A DNA stretch of 64,000 nucleotides, from NCBI GenBank assembly GCA_019925095.2, contig CM034394.1:6770272-6834271 (forward strand), given 5' to 3'. Below the pieces are notes generated by a model. The model made no database searches. It was not told the origin of the DNA and saw only the letters and a program-made list of their open reading frames with translations. This stretch comes from Dendrolimus kikuchii. Taxonomy: Eukaryota; Arthropoda; Insecta; Lepidoptera; Lasiocampidae. Position numbers and translations under genes: made by a program. Shown here piece after piece: positions 10,622-22,345 of the stretch; position 1 is the stretch's first letter, and every line of letters starts with the position of its first letter.

Positions 10622-11499
10622 CTAGCTGTTGACAGCGGCTTCGCTCGCGTAGATTAAAATTTGATGTAGTTTGATTAGTCAAAAGAGTTGAAAGGTAGTC
10701 CCTTTTTGAGCCGCTTAGCGGTTGAATTTCCAAAAACGCTGTTATACGTGTATTTCTAACCTGAAGCAGATACATACAATTTTGTGCTTCTTACTTTGAA
10801 AATGACGGATTTTCATATAAACTTCATCATCTTCATTCTTCATTCATCCATTTTTTCAATCCCTTTTTTTTATTATTATTAACATCTCTACGGACTCGAG
10901 TTCCATACCCTTTTTTACAACTTAATTTCTAGATTATTTTTTTTATTTTACACGCTTATTAGTTATTTTGGTTCTTGTGTGTGACATTAATTTATTGATT
11001 ATTGTGTTGAGGTGTATGTGTCTTACGAAAAACTTATTATATTAATTTATTCTAGTTTTAATACTAAACTTATACTAATGTAGAGTGTATCTGTTACATG
11101 CTGGTGTTGTGAGGAAGTGCATGTGCAGTGTGGGCCTTATATCTATACTTATATATATTGTCCTATCTGGTGCCATGTGTGTTATTTTTTTCTTTTCTGG
11201 GCCTGGGTTATTAATTTTTAGGCTCTTTGTGTGTCTTGGTTTGTTTGCGAAGTGTGCGTGTAATGCAATGCGATGGTAGTGCGCGTTGGTTTGAGTATGT
11301 GCATAAGTTTTATTGTTAGTTAGTTTCAATCCCTTAAGGGGTTAAATTTTCAAAAATCCTTTCTAAGTGTGCATCTACGGTATATACGAATGCAATTTTT
11401 CACGTTTCTAATCACAGTAGTTTGGGCTGTGCATTGGTATGTCAATCAATCAGCCAGTCAGTCAGTGAGGCCAAGCAATGATATATGTATATAGGTAGA
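10622..11499 (-). mobile_element. Helitron-like family E copy 1 with nested retroposon G
   Basis: On the reverse strand it starts with TC at 11499-11498 after A ('tctacctatatacatat') and ends with CTAG at 10625-10622 followed by T. The GC-rich 'cgcgagcgaagccgctg' precedes CTAG. The body matches 19942-20192, apart from the 458-bp insertion 10866-11323. Non-coding. Confidence 0.6.
10866..11323 (-). mobile_element. Retroposon G, 458 bp, with 12-bp target duplication
   Basis: The flanks 'tttcaatccctt' at 10854-10865 and 11324-11335 are identical. On the reverse strand the element ends in 'gagatgttaataataataaaaaaaa', a poly-A-type tail, so it moved by target-primed reverse transcription. An 84-codon frame (11329-11075, reverse) is open but resembles nothing I know. 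A partial copy is at 180-349. Confidence 0.75.
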
Positions 11500-14400
11500 T
11501 TATCGTACCGACGCAAGCATGCTGGTACCCATATACGGACGGCACTGATTTGGACCACTTTTATTCTAATCTCGTACATCACGGCTTGTTATTAAATAAG
11601 TTTATTAAATCTATAAATAAAGTTACTAAATTTAGGACATCTGACAAAGATCAGTGCGAATATATCGTCCCTGAGGAAACGCACATAGTATCGACTAGAC
11701 AGTAATGTCGTTAAGCTCAAGGGACCTTATCTACGAGCGCCTTACATAAGGGCTTAGTAGAATCTCTAATGACTAGATTTTCTGTCTCGTAAAAGCTGTA
11801 TCAGTTAAGATTTTCATTTATTACAATATAACGATAGTAGACCGGCGAGATAATTTTGCAAAATTTAAATAAGTACACATATATACAATACTAATCTTGT
11901 GAAATAACAGTTAAATATTAATAACTTTTAAAACAAAGTTTTATAAGCAATTTCAAGTCTCGTGTGAATAGGTATTATCTAGGTAAGCGTGCTCCATCTT
12001 CGACCGCATCATCGTCCGGCACTGGACGTGATCGTGGTCAAACGCAAACCTATCTATAATAAAAAAAAAAAAAAGCAAAAATAATGTGTCATTCGTTTGA
12101 ACATCAAATATTTGATATATTACTAATTTCCGGGTTTTCAACGACCAATTTTAGGAACCAGGATTTATTATTTCTATTTATACCAATAAGATTGATGTAT
12201 CCTTTTTTTTATTCCAAAATAAATGCCAAAATTGCCAGCTAAATGGTAGAGATTATAGGAGGAATTTTATTTTATATTGTGTATGTTTGATTTCGAAATT
12301 TTATAAGATTCAAAATATGTTATGAATATAAAGCCTAGTCCTGCACAAACGAAATGTCAAGCCTCGCCAGAAAAAAGACCTTCGGGGAGCGTCGCTGAGA
12401 TAACTTTACGCCAGCCATACACGCTGTTAAAAGGTCTACCTATGCAGACATGACTGCGCAGCACGTAGATCGGAGCATGTATAGGAATAAACTTTTTTAA
12501 CCTGCACAGGGAACCGGCGCAAGATAGTAAATATTTTTTTCTGGCAAAGGTTGGTGGTTGGTAACGCTTTGGTGCGTAGGCAGTGCCATAAATAGCCTTT
12601 TACGCGTCCTATGCGAGCCTCTATAACTGCGCCCTTGTTTTTTTAGATATTATAGGTACCCTAGCTAGAGCAATACCTACTTTATTTCATTCAGGGTGAT
12701 AAAATGACGCACAAGGACCTTGGTGTTGGTGGACCAATTATCTAATATTTTAGAAAAAAAATTTTTTTTTAAGAACTAGAACACAAATACGCTTGAGCGC
12801 TGCCATAAAAATGAGCGCGATGTTTTGTCTAATTTAACAGACGTTTTGATGATATTGGCATGTAGGTACTTATGTGTTGCAATCGAGCACTAGGGGCGCA
12901 GCGGGAATTTATCAGCAGCAACCCAAAAAAATAATAGTCCTGCCTAGTCTGGCCATTCTTGCGCCCCCCAGAGTCTACGCCCTGTGCCTGGGCACCGGTG
13001 GCACCGCCCCATGTACGGCACTGTGCGTACGTACACTAAGCTGGGATCTAAACCAAACTTATCAAAATCATTCCTAAAGTCTTGTTTGCTATGACACGGA
13101 CATAAAGACTTCGAATGCGGGAGTTCCTGATCACGATGCCACACACAGCTCAATCAATGTCTAAAATATTCAAGTAGTCTAAACAAATCTACCGAAAGCA
13201 TTAAACTTGAATCTAGAACCATTATCTCAGCCTCGCTTCTAGTTATTTTGCTTGAAGCATGTTTATTTGCGAAGCTTAAGAATGTCGAGATTGTAACAAT
13301 CGTTAGGCTGAAGATTTTGTCCCTAGATTGTCTTTTAGATAAAGTCTAAGGAAATGCTGTAATAAATATTGCGACATTGTATAAGGTCCAATTACTTGAC
13401 AGGCTTGTTATTGTTACGAGTTGCGAGACTCGAAATAAAATGCAATTAGAATTACTATAGAGTTTATTAGAACTATACAGACCCGTATAACACAGGTACA
13501 GATAAAACCGAACATAACATGTGCAAACGTAATGCAGAAGGTCGTAATTCCATAAAACGCGCAAAGTCCGTCACTAAAAGTTTCCCGATTGTAGTACACA
13601 CGTCTTGCTTCGCTCGTGGTTATCATTTGACTACCTAGTCCCTCCATCGGGCCATTGCTTTATACTGCGCAGATGCAATATGTCCGTCCGACCGCGTGGA
13701 CTAAATTTCCTAGAATCAGTTTGTACTTTAAATCCGACACACTTGGATAATGAGTCGACCGCAACGGCCATAAACGAGTACAATAAAACAATGGACTGTT
13801 CTCTAGAATAATTAGTAAACGCATGCCATAAACAAAAGAAGTCCAAGTGCCGAAAGGTAACAAAATGTGTTTTTACAGGTATGCAGGTGTGAATTTGTTT
13901 TTGTCGGCGTCTAGGTTGTAACATTGTTATGGATTTAATTAAACTATGTTTTGCTTCGTATCACTAAAGTATAGATATGTCCATTGTCAATACGACTGTC
14001 TTGTAATTTATATATCTAGAAAAGACTTTGCATTATTCCAATTGAATCTGCTTATTAGGGTTCCCTTGCTATTTTAACAAAAACCCTTATATTTTTATTT
14101 ATGGTTGTTTTTTTCAAAAATTTATTATTGTATATTGTAATCATAACTAAACAAGCAATCAAAATTGCAAAATGGTAAGTCTGAAATGAATAGATTCTAA
14201 TTCAGCTTGAAAGATTTGACCTATAAGCCGCGCGCAGGTATGCTAATGGCTACTTACTATTATTGTATTGTATTACTTACTATTATTGTATATACTTATG
14301 TAAAGTATATACATTATTAATTAAAACAATAAATTTATTGCAACAACTATTTATGTAACCTTTTTTGTCAAGCTTACTGACCAGCGACGCGTGACATCAT

Positions 14401-14898
14401 GAGGCTATCGGCAAACCTTCTGCGCACTTGTAGTAAACAAACTAACTATTTAATATACTTACTAACAAACATTGCAAGTAAAAAAAAATCTAATAAAAAA
14501 TACACAAAATTGCATTTTTGTAATAAAATCTATTTATTTATTTTATTATTATCGGTTCTTTTGCTTAGAAACAGCTACCTGTACCAACATAATGAAAGGA
14601 TAAATTAATGTTAAGTAATAAATAGCCAACATTAAGTCAATATGTAGAAATTTAAAAGTTAAAACGGAATATATTGGACATTTTACATACAATATTTATT
14701 CTAGGCCGGACATAAACTCGCCTCGTGAATTTATTCAATAGGTTTTTTGCTCATGCATCCGCGCATAAATCAATTTTTGTTCCAGCAAGTAATAAATTTG
14801 GATCAACTCGGACAGGGACTAGCGGAACTATGTTACACGCGTTGCTAAAACCACAATGTAACGTTATTTAAGGCCGACTCTTAAATTAATTACTACTT
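11500..14898. other. Long stretch without recognisable genes
   Basis: AT-rich single-copy-looking DNA. A GC-richer patch at about 12880-13030 encodes only short frames on both strands with no known motif. Short tandem copies of 'ttactattattgta' lie at about 14265-14295. I see no exon, SINE or LINE signature. Confidence 0.4.
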
Positions 14899-15217
14899 TT
14901 TATCCGTGCAGGAACGGAGAAAGAATACAATTTCCTGCGGCCGGGCGGCCTGTCGTAAGAGGCGACTAAACAACCCACAGCCAGGTGGTAGGGCATTTGC
15001 CCGACTGGATGGCTACCACCCCTGGTCTAGAGCATGCCGCCATAACAACTTTGAGTTGTGTTCCGGCATTAGTGACCAGGTTCCAGACTCACTTAAGAGA
15101 GCAGCAGCGTGTTTCTAGCACCTTTGGTGATGCAAATGTGTATAGGCGATGATAACCGCTTTCCATCCAGTGGGCCGTCTGCCTGTCTGCTGAACTCCTG
15201 CAATAAAAAAAGAAAAA
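14899..15217 (+). repeat. Repeat A copy 4, near full length
   Basis: It runs from 'ccgtgcaggaacggag' to 'ctcctgcaat' plus a long A-rich tail. A 70-codon frame (14906-15118) is shared in part by other copies but has no recognisable domain and is broken in most of them, so it is probably not a gene. Confidence 0.85.
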
Positions 15218-15411
15218 AAAAAATACTCTTTACAATAGGGTAGATAGCAGTCAAATTAACTGAGACACGTTTTAACACATTACAAAACGTCGCAGTCTTA
15301 TTAATTATATATAACCAGGACCCAAAGCTATTTCAATATCAAGGTGTTGTGAAGATAATAAAACTACGTTTTAACGGTTTTAAGCGCGGTAATTTTATTT
15401 GATTTTGGTTT

Positions 15412-15453
15412 TTCCGACGTTTCGGCCACTTTTCAGTGGCCGTGATCACGGAA
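15412..15453 (-). other. Hammerhead-like fold in pLTR of P1
   Basis: Reverse strand: TTCC, then GTGATCAC, a GGCCAC/GTGGCC stem with a TGAAAA loop, then GAAA, CGTC and GGAA. The order and the TTCC/GGAA pairing mimic a type I hammerhead ribozyme, as known in PLE pLTRs, but the core differs from CTGATGA at two positions and has one extra C. Activity is unproven. Confidence 0.35.
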
Positions 15454-15713
15454 GACAAAGATGTCAAGTGTCAACGAGTATTGTTAAAGTTTTATTTAGC
15501 CTACCGCCAACTTATTAATATTAATTATTTAATTTTTAATTTTGTTTATGGTTATTATTTAATCTATGGGAGCCTAATCTAATTTACTACCGCTTCGCAA
15601 CATGTTATGGCTTGAAGAGAAGAAGCGGCGCAAGAAACTCTTCAGCAAACATGCCTAGCTCTAATAATTTTATATAATATTAAAATGGGTGGAAGGAAAA
15701 ATAAAAGTAATTA

Positions 15714-16448
15714 TCAGTCAAGTTGGTTTGTGTTCCGTTGTACGCAGAAAGAGCTCACAGTGTCTTGAGGTCTGGCAGCTGGTTTTTGCTGGGTTTGGGT
15801 CTTAATAGTTTTGATAATTGGATCCCAAACAGGTGGTACTTGCCAACCATCTTCTCTATTGAAATTTGGGTGTTTTTTGATGTCAATAGCCTCACGCATC
15901 ATTCTAGGTATGAAACGATTCTCTTTCGCGAGGATTTGTGGGTTATCGAATCTGATGTAGTGGTTGGGTTTATCTAGCGTGTGTTCACTGATCGCAGACT
16001 TCGTAGACCTTGTGTGTTTCATGTCAGCAATGTGTTCTTTTACTCGTGTTTTTATGCTCCTCTTTGTTTGCCCAATGTATGACAATCCACACTCACAATC
16101 AAGCTTGTAAACCCCTGCATCCTGGAGTGGGATATTGCATTTCACAGGTCTCAGAAATTGGGTAATCTTTTTCTGCGGCTTGAAATATGTTTTGATTGAA
16201 GCTCGCCTGAGGATGTGACCAATTCTGTCTGTGACCCCCTTGATGTAGGGTAGGGTAGCAGGGCACCGCTCAACTGAAGGTGGTTTGGGGCCTTTGTGAC
16301 GTTGGTGTGGAGTCTTCAGCTGATTGCGTTGTAGAACTCGCTTGACATGCTGAAGCTCTCCAGCTATGTGGTTCTCGTCACAAATTTTCCGTGCTCTCTG
16401 AACTCTGTGTTGACACTTGACATCTTTGTCTTCCGTGATCACGGCCAC
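15714..16448 (-). pseudogene. Penelope-like ORF C-terminus with GIY-YIG endonuclease
   Basis: The open frame of 244 codons is the C-terminal part of a Penelope-like polyprotein. Residues 67-100 (LPYIKGVTDRIGHILRR) are the linker after the reverse transcriptase. Residues 112-126 hold the endonuclease core, GVYKLDCECGLSYIGQ, with GVY and YIG as the GIY and YIG strands. Cys118/Cys120 and later His residues are candidates for the zinc-binding CCHH set known in PLEs. R130, R135 and E186 (in RMMREAI) fit catalytic positions. In intact elements this enzyme nicks target DNA for primed reverse transcription. The first residues (MAVITEDKDV) are read from pLTR sequence. No RT palm motif is present, so it cannot be autonomous. 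Confidence 0.85.
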
Positions 16449-16551
16449 TGAAAAGTCGTCGGATAAATTACCGCGCTTAAAACCGTTAAAACGTAGTTTT
16501 ATTATGTATACAAGTCGCGAAAACTTAAGAAAATATTATGTTGTGAAGATA

Positions 16552-16804
16552 TTAAAAATACGATTCCATTGCTATATTGTAAATTTTCATATTCTACTAA
16601 GTCGACAATATCTTCTGGATATCGTCGCGGTGGAACAATAGTAAAAAAATGGTATTACCATCAGTAGAAATAGCATTAGCCGCTATAGATATTGAAAAGC
16701 TACCAAAAATTGAACATTTATTTCGAGATTTTTTGAGTTTTTCCGTAAAATCATAACAAACAGAGGGTTCGAGATAAAAGTATCCTATGTTCATCCTCGG
16801 TATC
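16552..16804. other. Unassigned stretch
   Basis: Nothing recognised apart from a short (AT)n run at its right edge. Confidence 0.3.
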
Positions 16805-17060
16805 AATATATATATATATATATAGTTTCAGCCAAATCGGTCTCGTAGTTTTTCCGTGAAAACGGAACAGACAGACAAAGTTACTGCCACATTTATAATA
16901 TTAATAGGGATTTTTCATTAAAGGTTTATAAATATATACACTAGCGTTTGCCCGCAGATTCGCTCGCAATATATAAAAATCTAATTAAGTTTTATATAAG
17001 TAAAATAGACTGCTTTAAAACCAACAGGGTTTGACTCGCGGCTTAGCCGCAGGGAAAACT
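16805..17060 (-). repeat. Helitron-like remnants, two ends
   Basis: The block to about 16905 (reverse 'aatattataaatg' start, 'gagaccgatttggctg') looks like a 5' end. A separate 3' end begins with CTAG at 16941-16944, with a GC-rich 'gcgagcgaatctgcgggc' on the reverse strand. Boundaries are approximate. Confidence 0.4.
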
Positions 17061-17374
17061 CTCCTAAATACCTAAATGAAGTCTAGACAAAGGTTGTTGT
17101 TGTTAAGAGATCACTAAAAATTAAATGTGCTTTCTGTGTCCCGACCTTAGAAATTCTGGATGTGTTTGAATATTATGTAATAAAGCTATATAGTACAAGA
17201 TAAGGCGTCAACTCTTGTTTACACCATGAAGGAAGTCTTTAGCGTTGACGGCGGAGAGACAGGGGGGGCGGTGTTGGCCGGCGAATTACGTCGTTAGGTG
17301 ACGCTTTAACATATTCATACATACTGGTGTGAAGTTTGACATACTTTCTCCGTTTGATTTGATTTTTTAGAACA

Positions 17375-17533
17375 ATTGGACGTAGTTTAGCAGAAACGAC
17401 CTAACACACAAAAAGTCGTTTTTGAGTTATTGAGGTTTTAAGTTTAGACAAAAATTGCTGGTAAATTGGTATATACAACTCATTTTTGACCACAATGTGG
17501 GTTGAGTCCTTTCTGCTAAACTACGTCCAATTT
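17375..17533. mobile_element. Inverted-repeat (MITE-like) element
   Basis: The left arm 'attggacgtagtttagcaga' and the right arm 'tctgctaaactacgtccaat' are perfect inverted copies; homology extends inward ('aacgacctaacac' against 'gggttgagtcctt'). The interior is about 90 bp with no coding. No clear target duplication. Confidence 0.6.
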
Positions 17534-18497
17534 AGAATAAAACAAAATTTATTAAATTGTTAATTGCTATCTTAATGACGTACATAATGCTTGGTATAAT
17601 TTTATCAATTATGTGTATTTTATGCATTAGCAATGAATATGTTTCCAAAAAATGAACCTAAAATATGAGTGAAACTGTTTTTATTTCTTCTATTTATGGA
17701 TTATGAATATATTCAATTAGATGAGAATTTTAGCTTGTAAGTTTTTTGTAATAGTGTAATAAAGAGTGGTAATTGTACTAGCTTTGATAATACGATTTGG
17801 AGAGTAAAAATACATTTCAGCAGTACAATTTCCAAATATAGTAAATAACATTGGGTTTTAAATGAATGGTTGTGCATTCATCATCTTGTTAGACTTTTGA
17901 TGGTGTATTGAACTTATTAAACATGTGAATATTGTATCAAAATATATTATCGCTCCTAAAAAACTTAATAAATAGTATTGAAATGACATATCATTGAAGT
18001 TCATGACATGTTTTTGTGTTGTAGTGTAAAATTTCTTAGAATGCTCTTGCTAAGTTTTTATAGCTAATTTGGTTTATTATTATATTTAGCAGCTAAAATT
18101 AAAATCGATCAATTATTATTTAATACAGTAAAAATATTCTACAAATATGTTTAGCAACCGACCAACGTACAAAATCGTGATACCTTAAGCTGAGGTCATT
18201 GATATATACAAATTTAACATGTGCAATTAATTCAAGATTAAATATGTACGCTTGGCAATACTTCCGTGTGTACCAATAAAGTCAGTTGGCGGTCGAAGGA
18301 AGCAAGTCGATAACATATTCTTGGCCGGTTGATAAGCTTTGTTAAGTGAATGTAACACGTTATCTTCAGACTGTCTTATTGTCCGAACAACGATGTTCAT
18401 TATCACGTAATAAATTGTGGAGATATGCAAATCGTTGTTTCGGGTTTGTGGAAAATTAATGTAATTTTGTGCGTAAAATGTAAATTATTTAAGCCAA
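17534..18497. other. Unassigned AT-rich stretch
   Basis: No gene or repeat family recognised. Confidence 0.4.
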
Positions 18498-18830
18498 TGT
18501 TAATAACATTTATTTCAAGTAGTGCCATCTATTGTTCTACTATTTTAATATTTGCGGGTAGTCGTGATTAAAAGCAATCCGATATAAAAGCAAGCGGGCG
18601 TAGCGATGAAATATCGTTCTCACTTTGACTTTGTTCTCATACACATGGCATAGTAGCGCTCTAGGGTAGCTAATCATTATGCGAGAATCATAACTTACAA
18701 TTAATTGTAATTTAGACGATTTTCGACTTTATTCGTTTCATAAGTCCAACAGTTCTCTATGTCCTATAAGTTTTGCCGTATTAATCCCTCACTAACACTA
18801 GATAATAAACGTATCATAGAGTGGTAAGCT
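18498..18830 (+). repeat. Solo LTR-like repeat L1 with TATA box
   Basis: It begins 'tgttaataacat', carries 'tttgcgggtagtcgtg' and TATAAAAG at 18583-18590, then 'gcaagcgggcgtagcgatg', and ends near 'ccctcactaacactag'. Diverged copies lie at 39387-39580 and, in reverse, 29990-30092. The TG start and single promoter suggest an LTR, with no polyprotein beside it. The 3' end is approximate. Confidence 0.55.
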
Positions 18831-19168
18831 ACTAGGAGACCAGACTTGCTGCATCCACTAGGACCCGATAGAACCGAATCGTCTCACGACGACAACCTAT
18901 ACCGTAGACCGTGCGAAGTAGAAAGTATAATTTGAAAAGCGGCCACCTGATTCGGAAGCGGTAAATCCAAAAGGGGTGACAGTGATTCAAACATTATGTA
19001 ATGTCAGCTTAAAAAACAATCAATAATTTAATTTATGAGAAGTATATATAACAATTGGCATGTTTGTGTGTATTTATTACCACCGAAAGAAAATGTCGTA
19101 AAGTATTTTCGACTGTTAAACCCTTTGACTAAAAATATACTTCAATATTGGTTTACATGCGCGATTTT
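18831..19168. other. Unassigned stretch
   Basis: Nothing recognised. Confidence 0.35.
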
Positions 19169-19483
19169 TTATCCATGCAGGAACGGAGAAAGAATACATA
19201 CTTCCTGCGGCCGGGCGGCCTGTCGTAAGGCAACTAAACAACCCACAGCCAGGTGATAGGGTATTTGCTCGACTGCATGACGACCACCCCTGGTCTAGAG
19301 TATGCCACCATAACAGCCTTGTGTTGTGTTCTGGCATTAGTGACCAGATTCCAATCTCCCTTAAGAGAGCAGCAGCGCATTTGTAGCACCTTTGGTGTTG
19401 CAAATGTCCATAGGCGATGGTAACCGCTTTCCATCAAGTGGACCGTCTGTCTGTCTGCTGAACTCCTGCAATAAAAAAAAAAA
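19169..19483 (+). repeat. Repeat A copy 5, near full length
   Basis: It runs from 'ccatgcaggaacggag' to 'actcctgcaat' plus poly-A. It has a 2-base loss in 'cgtaaggcaac' relative to 'cgtaagaggcgac', which breaks the frame seen in copy 4. Confidence 0.85.
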
Positions 19484-19941
19484 GATTTCTCATTTTAATA
19501 TGACATTTCGACCATTACTAGACGCAAGGTAGCACGTCAATAGTTGTAGAAGTATACTAATATAACATTAATAAAACAGTAAGTGTGGTATTTTTAAAAA
19601 TACTATCAGCCGTCCAACCTGTTGGTCGGTCCCGAATTTGAGTATACTTTAAATTAAAATTAAGCGTACTGTCCAAACATCGTAAATGACCATTATGGGT
19701 TATATAGGCACTGAACGCGATAGAACACGCAAAATCACGCTTAGCAGTAATTTACATTCATAATTATTTATTTCATTAGACAATTATGTTCAACATACTA
19801 TATGTGAATCGTTGTTCGTTTTGTTAGTACTTCATAAGTGGTAATTGTGGTACCGAAGGGAATTCAATGTGAATTAGTAAAATGTTTTGGGATTGTTTCA
19901 ATAATACTTTGGTCCCAAAAGACCTATGATTTATATTGTCA
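19484..19941. other. Unassigned stretch
   Basis: AT-rich; nothing recognised. Confidence 0.35.
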
Positions 19942-20192
19942 CTAGCTGTTACTCGCCGCTTCGCTCGCGTAGAGTAAAAATAGTCATAGTTTGAGTTGAA
20001 TATCCAAAAACGTCAATACACATATACATATATTTCTAAACAGCAGATAAATAAAATTTCGTGCTTCTTACTTTTTCATCCCCTCAGGGGTTTCAAAAAG
20101 TCTTTTATTAGTGCACACTTACAATGTAGAAAGATATGTCAGACATATAGGTAGTCAGTCAGTCAGTAAGGTCAAGTAATTATATGTATAGA
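19942..20192 (-). mobile_element. Helitron-like family E copy 2, 251 bp
   Basis: The reverse strand runs from TC at 20192 (after A) to CTAG at 19945-19942 (before T). It contains 'cgcgagcgaagcggcg', 'gaagcacgaaattttat' and a 'gactgactgacta' block, all in the order seen in copy 1 without the G insertion, and so gives the empty-site layout. Confidence 0.6.
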
Positions 20193-20383
20193 TAATACGA
20201 CAGTAATATTAGCATTTAAATATCTATTGAACTTTTTGACAGAAAAGTATAGGACAATAAAAAAACCTAAAATGAACAACTATTAGGATCAAATCAAATC
20301 AAATCATTTGTTTGCTTAAAAACATGGTTAGTAAAAACATTAGATGACAGTATGTTATTTTATATTTCACATGTTCTTTTATT

Positions 20384-20625
20384 TTTATTGCAGGAGTTCA
20401 GCAGACAGACAGACGGCCCACTTGATGGAAAGCGGTTACCATCGCCTATGGACATTTGCAACACCAAAGGTACAAATTTTGCTACAAATGCGCTGCTGTT
20501 CTCTTAACTGAGTCTGGAACCTGGTCACTAATGCCGGAACACAAAGTTGTTATGGCGGCATGCTCTAGACCAGGGGTGGCAGCCATCCAGTCGGGCAAAT
20601 GCCCTACCACCTGTTTTTGCCCTTT
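20384..20625 (-). repeat. Repeat A copy 6, 5'-truncated
   Basis: The 3' portion of repeat A lies in reverse. It stops after 'gccctaccacctg' on the forward strand, at the same internal point as copy 10 (54612). It has a local rearrangement 'aggtacaaattttgctacaa'. Confidence 0.8.
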
Positions 20626-20711
20626 CAGGCATGCAAATAGTAATTAAGTTAAAAATCAACTAATTAACAAAAACAAGCTGTAATCCACTCAATCCACAGA
20701 CATTAATTTTA

Positions 20712-21110
20712 CTTTTTTTTCTAGAATTATACGGTAGTTATAGATAATATGTCAAGTGCAGAGTTATTCCATATAGAATACAATGTCAACAATGTAAAAA
20801 ATTAAATATTAGAATAATAAAGTTTGTCAAAGTGTATATTATTGTCAAATTTAATTTAGAATTGGTCATCAAGAAAACTTTTAATGTCGTAATAACATTT
20901 TTCGAATAATATGTTTTGTAGCCTCCTTTTAAACAAATCTATTTTATCATCCCTAATAGATGTGGGTACTTTATTAAATATCACTGGCGCCATGCAGAAT
21001 ACACTTTTCCCTATTAAAGCCGTTCTATGGGCAGGCATCCAAAGCTTGTTATTGTCGCGTCTATTGCGCCTTGCCATGTCGGAAATCTTACTACTTAGGA
21101 TATTAATTTG
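20712..21110 (-). pseudogene. LINE ORF2 C-terminal fragment with poly-A end
   Basis: The reverse strand at 21077-20856 encodes a 73-residue stretch with LWMPAHRTALIGKSV, FNKVPTSIRD, LFKRRLQNILFEK and YYDIKSFL. This pattern (Lys-Ser, then Asn-x-Val/Leu-Pro-x-x-Ile-Arg, then Phe-Lys) is typical of the last residues of insect non-LTR retrotransposon reverse transcriptases. A stop follows, then a 3' UTR to an A-run at about 20712-20720. It is 5'-truncated, which is the usual fate of LINE copies. Confidence 0.75.
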
Positions 21111-21464
21111 TTAACTACATTTAAGCAATAATTGTGTTTTTGTGTTTAAAATCTCAATTGTATAGTGAAATGTGCCATTTGAACTACCACAAAACCTCTC
21201 CCGTTTGGCTTGAATTAAGGATCTACAATTTGGCTAAAGTCTTATATAGTATCTATATAGTGTATCATCTATGAGCTAAAACTTCTTAGGGAATGTACCC
21301 ATAATACGTGATCCATTCAGAGGGGGAATCTTCATAATACTACGCTTGGTCACAGGGGCTTAGGTTTTCGTTACGTATACGTTATATTCGTCCGATGACG
21401 AAATGCGTCGAATAGCCCTGCTATTATAATGGATACAAACTACCCTCTATTATTATATGATCAA
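21111..21464. other. Unassigned stretch
   Basis: Nothing recognised. Confidence 0.35.
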
Positions 21465-21477
21465 TAAATAAATTCGT

Positions 21478-21917
21478 AAGTAGAGTAAACGCGGTTGAGA
21501 TGCGGGCACTGCGCAAAATCTGCGGAGTCACGCTCGCAGACCGCGTTCATAATACCGAAGTAAGAAAGAGAGTTGGTCTGAAAGAAAGTGTCGGGGTGAA
21601 GGTAAGGAAAGGAATGCTCCGGTGGTTCGGGCATGTGAAAAGAATGCATGATGAAAGAATGACTAAACAGATATACAATGCAAAAGTGGATGGATGCAGA
21701 GGTCGTTGAAGGCCACGACACACCTTCCATGATCAAATTGATCGTGTACTAGCAGAGGGTGATGTCAGGAGCCTTAAGAACAGACGGGCGTGCATGAGAA
21801 GAGTTATGAATGTCAAAGAAGCAAGTGAGGTGTGTAAGAATGGGCCTAAATGGCGCTCTGTTGTTCGTGCCTACCCCGCAAGGGAACTGGCGTGAAGTCA
21901 TGTATGTATGTATGTAG
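21478..21917 (+). mobile_element. RTE-type LINE 3' fragment, copy 2 (longest)
   Basis: The first frame (21500-21709) encodes MRALRKICGVTLADRVHNTE and GMLRWFGHVKRMHDERMTKQ, the region just after the RT thumb in RTE LINEs. 'cgttga' in place of the 'cgtgga' of copy 1 makes a stop near 21707, and homology continues to 'tatgtatgtatgtatgtag'. Exact 13-bp duplications 'taaataaattcgt' flank it at 21465-21477 and 21918-21930. A 5'-truncated dead copy, but the best view of this family's C-terminus here. Confidence 0.85.
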
Positions 21918-21930
21918 TAAATAAATTCGT

Positions 21931-22332
21931 TAAAATAGTATAACAATCACAGTAAATTCTAAAACAAAGATTATATAAAGCAGCTAGCATAAAAATACCT
22001 AATAATTTTAATATATTACTTTTTAAACAATAATTGCTACATTATTTGACTTGATAAAGTTATAACGTGTTAAACTCTTACAATATTTAGGAGGCTTTAG
22101 AGTTTAATAGATTTGACAATCAATAACCCCATTGGAATAATTAAATTCTAAAGAAAATACCAACATGTTCGAAGCGTAAGAGTTTAAAACTTATTATAAG
22201 CGCCCACCCTCCCAATCTTGCTGAAATTGTAGCCTGGTCTCTTAACCTAACGAATAGATTAAATAAATACATCATCCTATACGTATAAAATCAAAGACAA
22301 TCAAGATCTTAATTTACAGATTTCTATTAAAT
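21931..22332. other. Unassigned AT-rich stretch
   Basis: Nothing recognised. Confidence 0.35.
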
Positions 22333-22345
22333 TATCTTATTTTGT

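Larger units (their letters stand above)
15358..16538 (-). mobile_element. Penelope-like retroelement copy P1, truncated
   Basis: The flanks 'tgttgtgaagata' at 15345-15357 and 16539-16551 are an exact 13-bp duplication. The left end (15358-15714) is a pLTR-type arm. The centre encodes a GIY-YIG protein on the reverse strand. The right end keeps only a partial, inverted, internally deleted piece of the same arm (about 16400-16504), then a tail of about 34 bases (16505-16538) also present in copy P2. The reverse transcriptase core is missing, so this is a 5'-truncated copy. Confidence 0.85.

Noticed and set aside
14906..15118. 70-residue frame recurring in repeat A copies (also 9056-9268 reverse, 43017-43229)
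   Set aside because: The frame is broken by indels in copies 5, 8 and others, has no known domain, and recurs only because the repeat recurs.
15723..15977. Forward frame opposite the GIY-YIG gene (also 22713-23072)
   Set aside because: Antisense shadow of the Penelope coding sequence; the reverse frame carries the real motifs.
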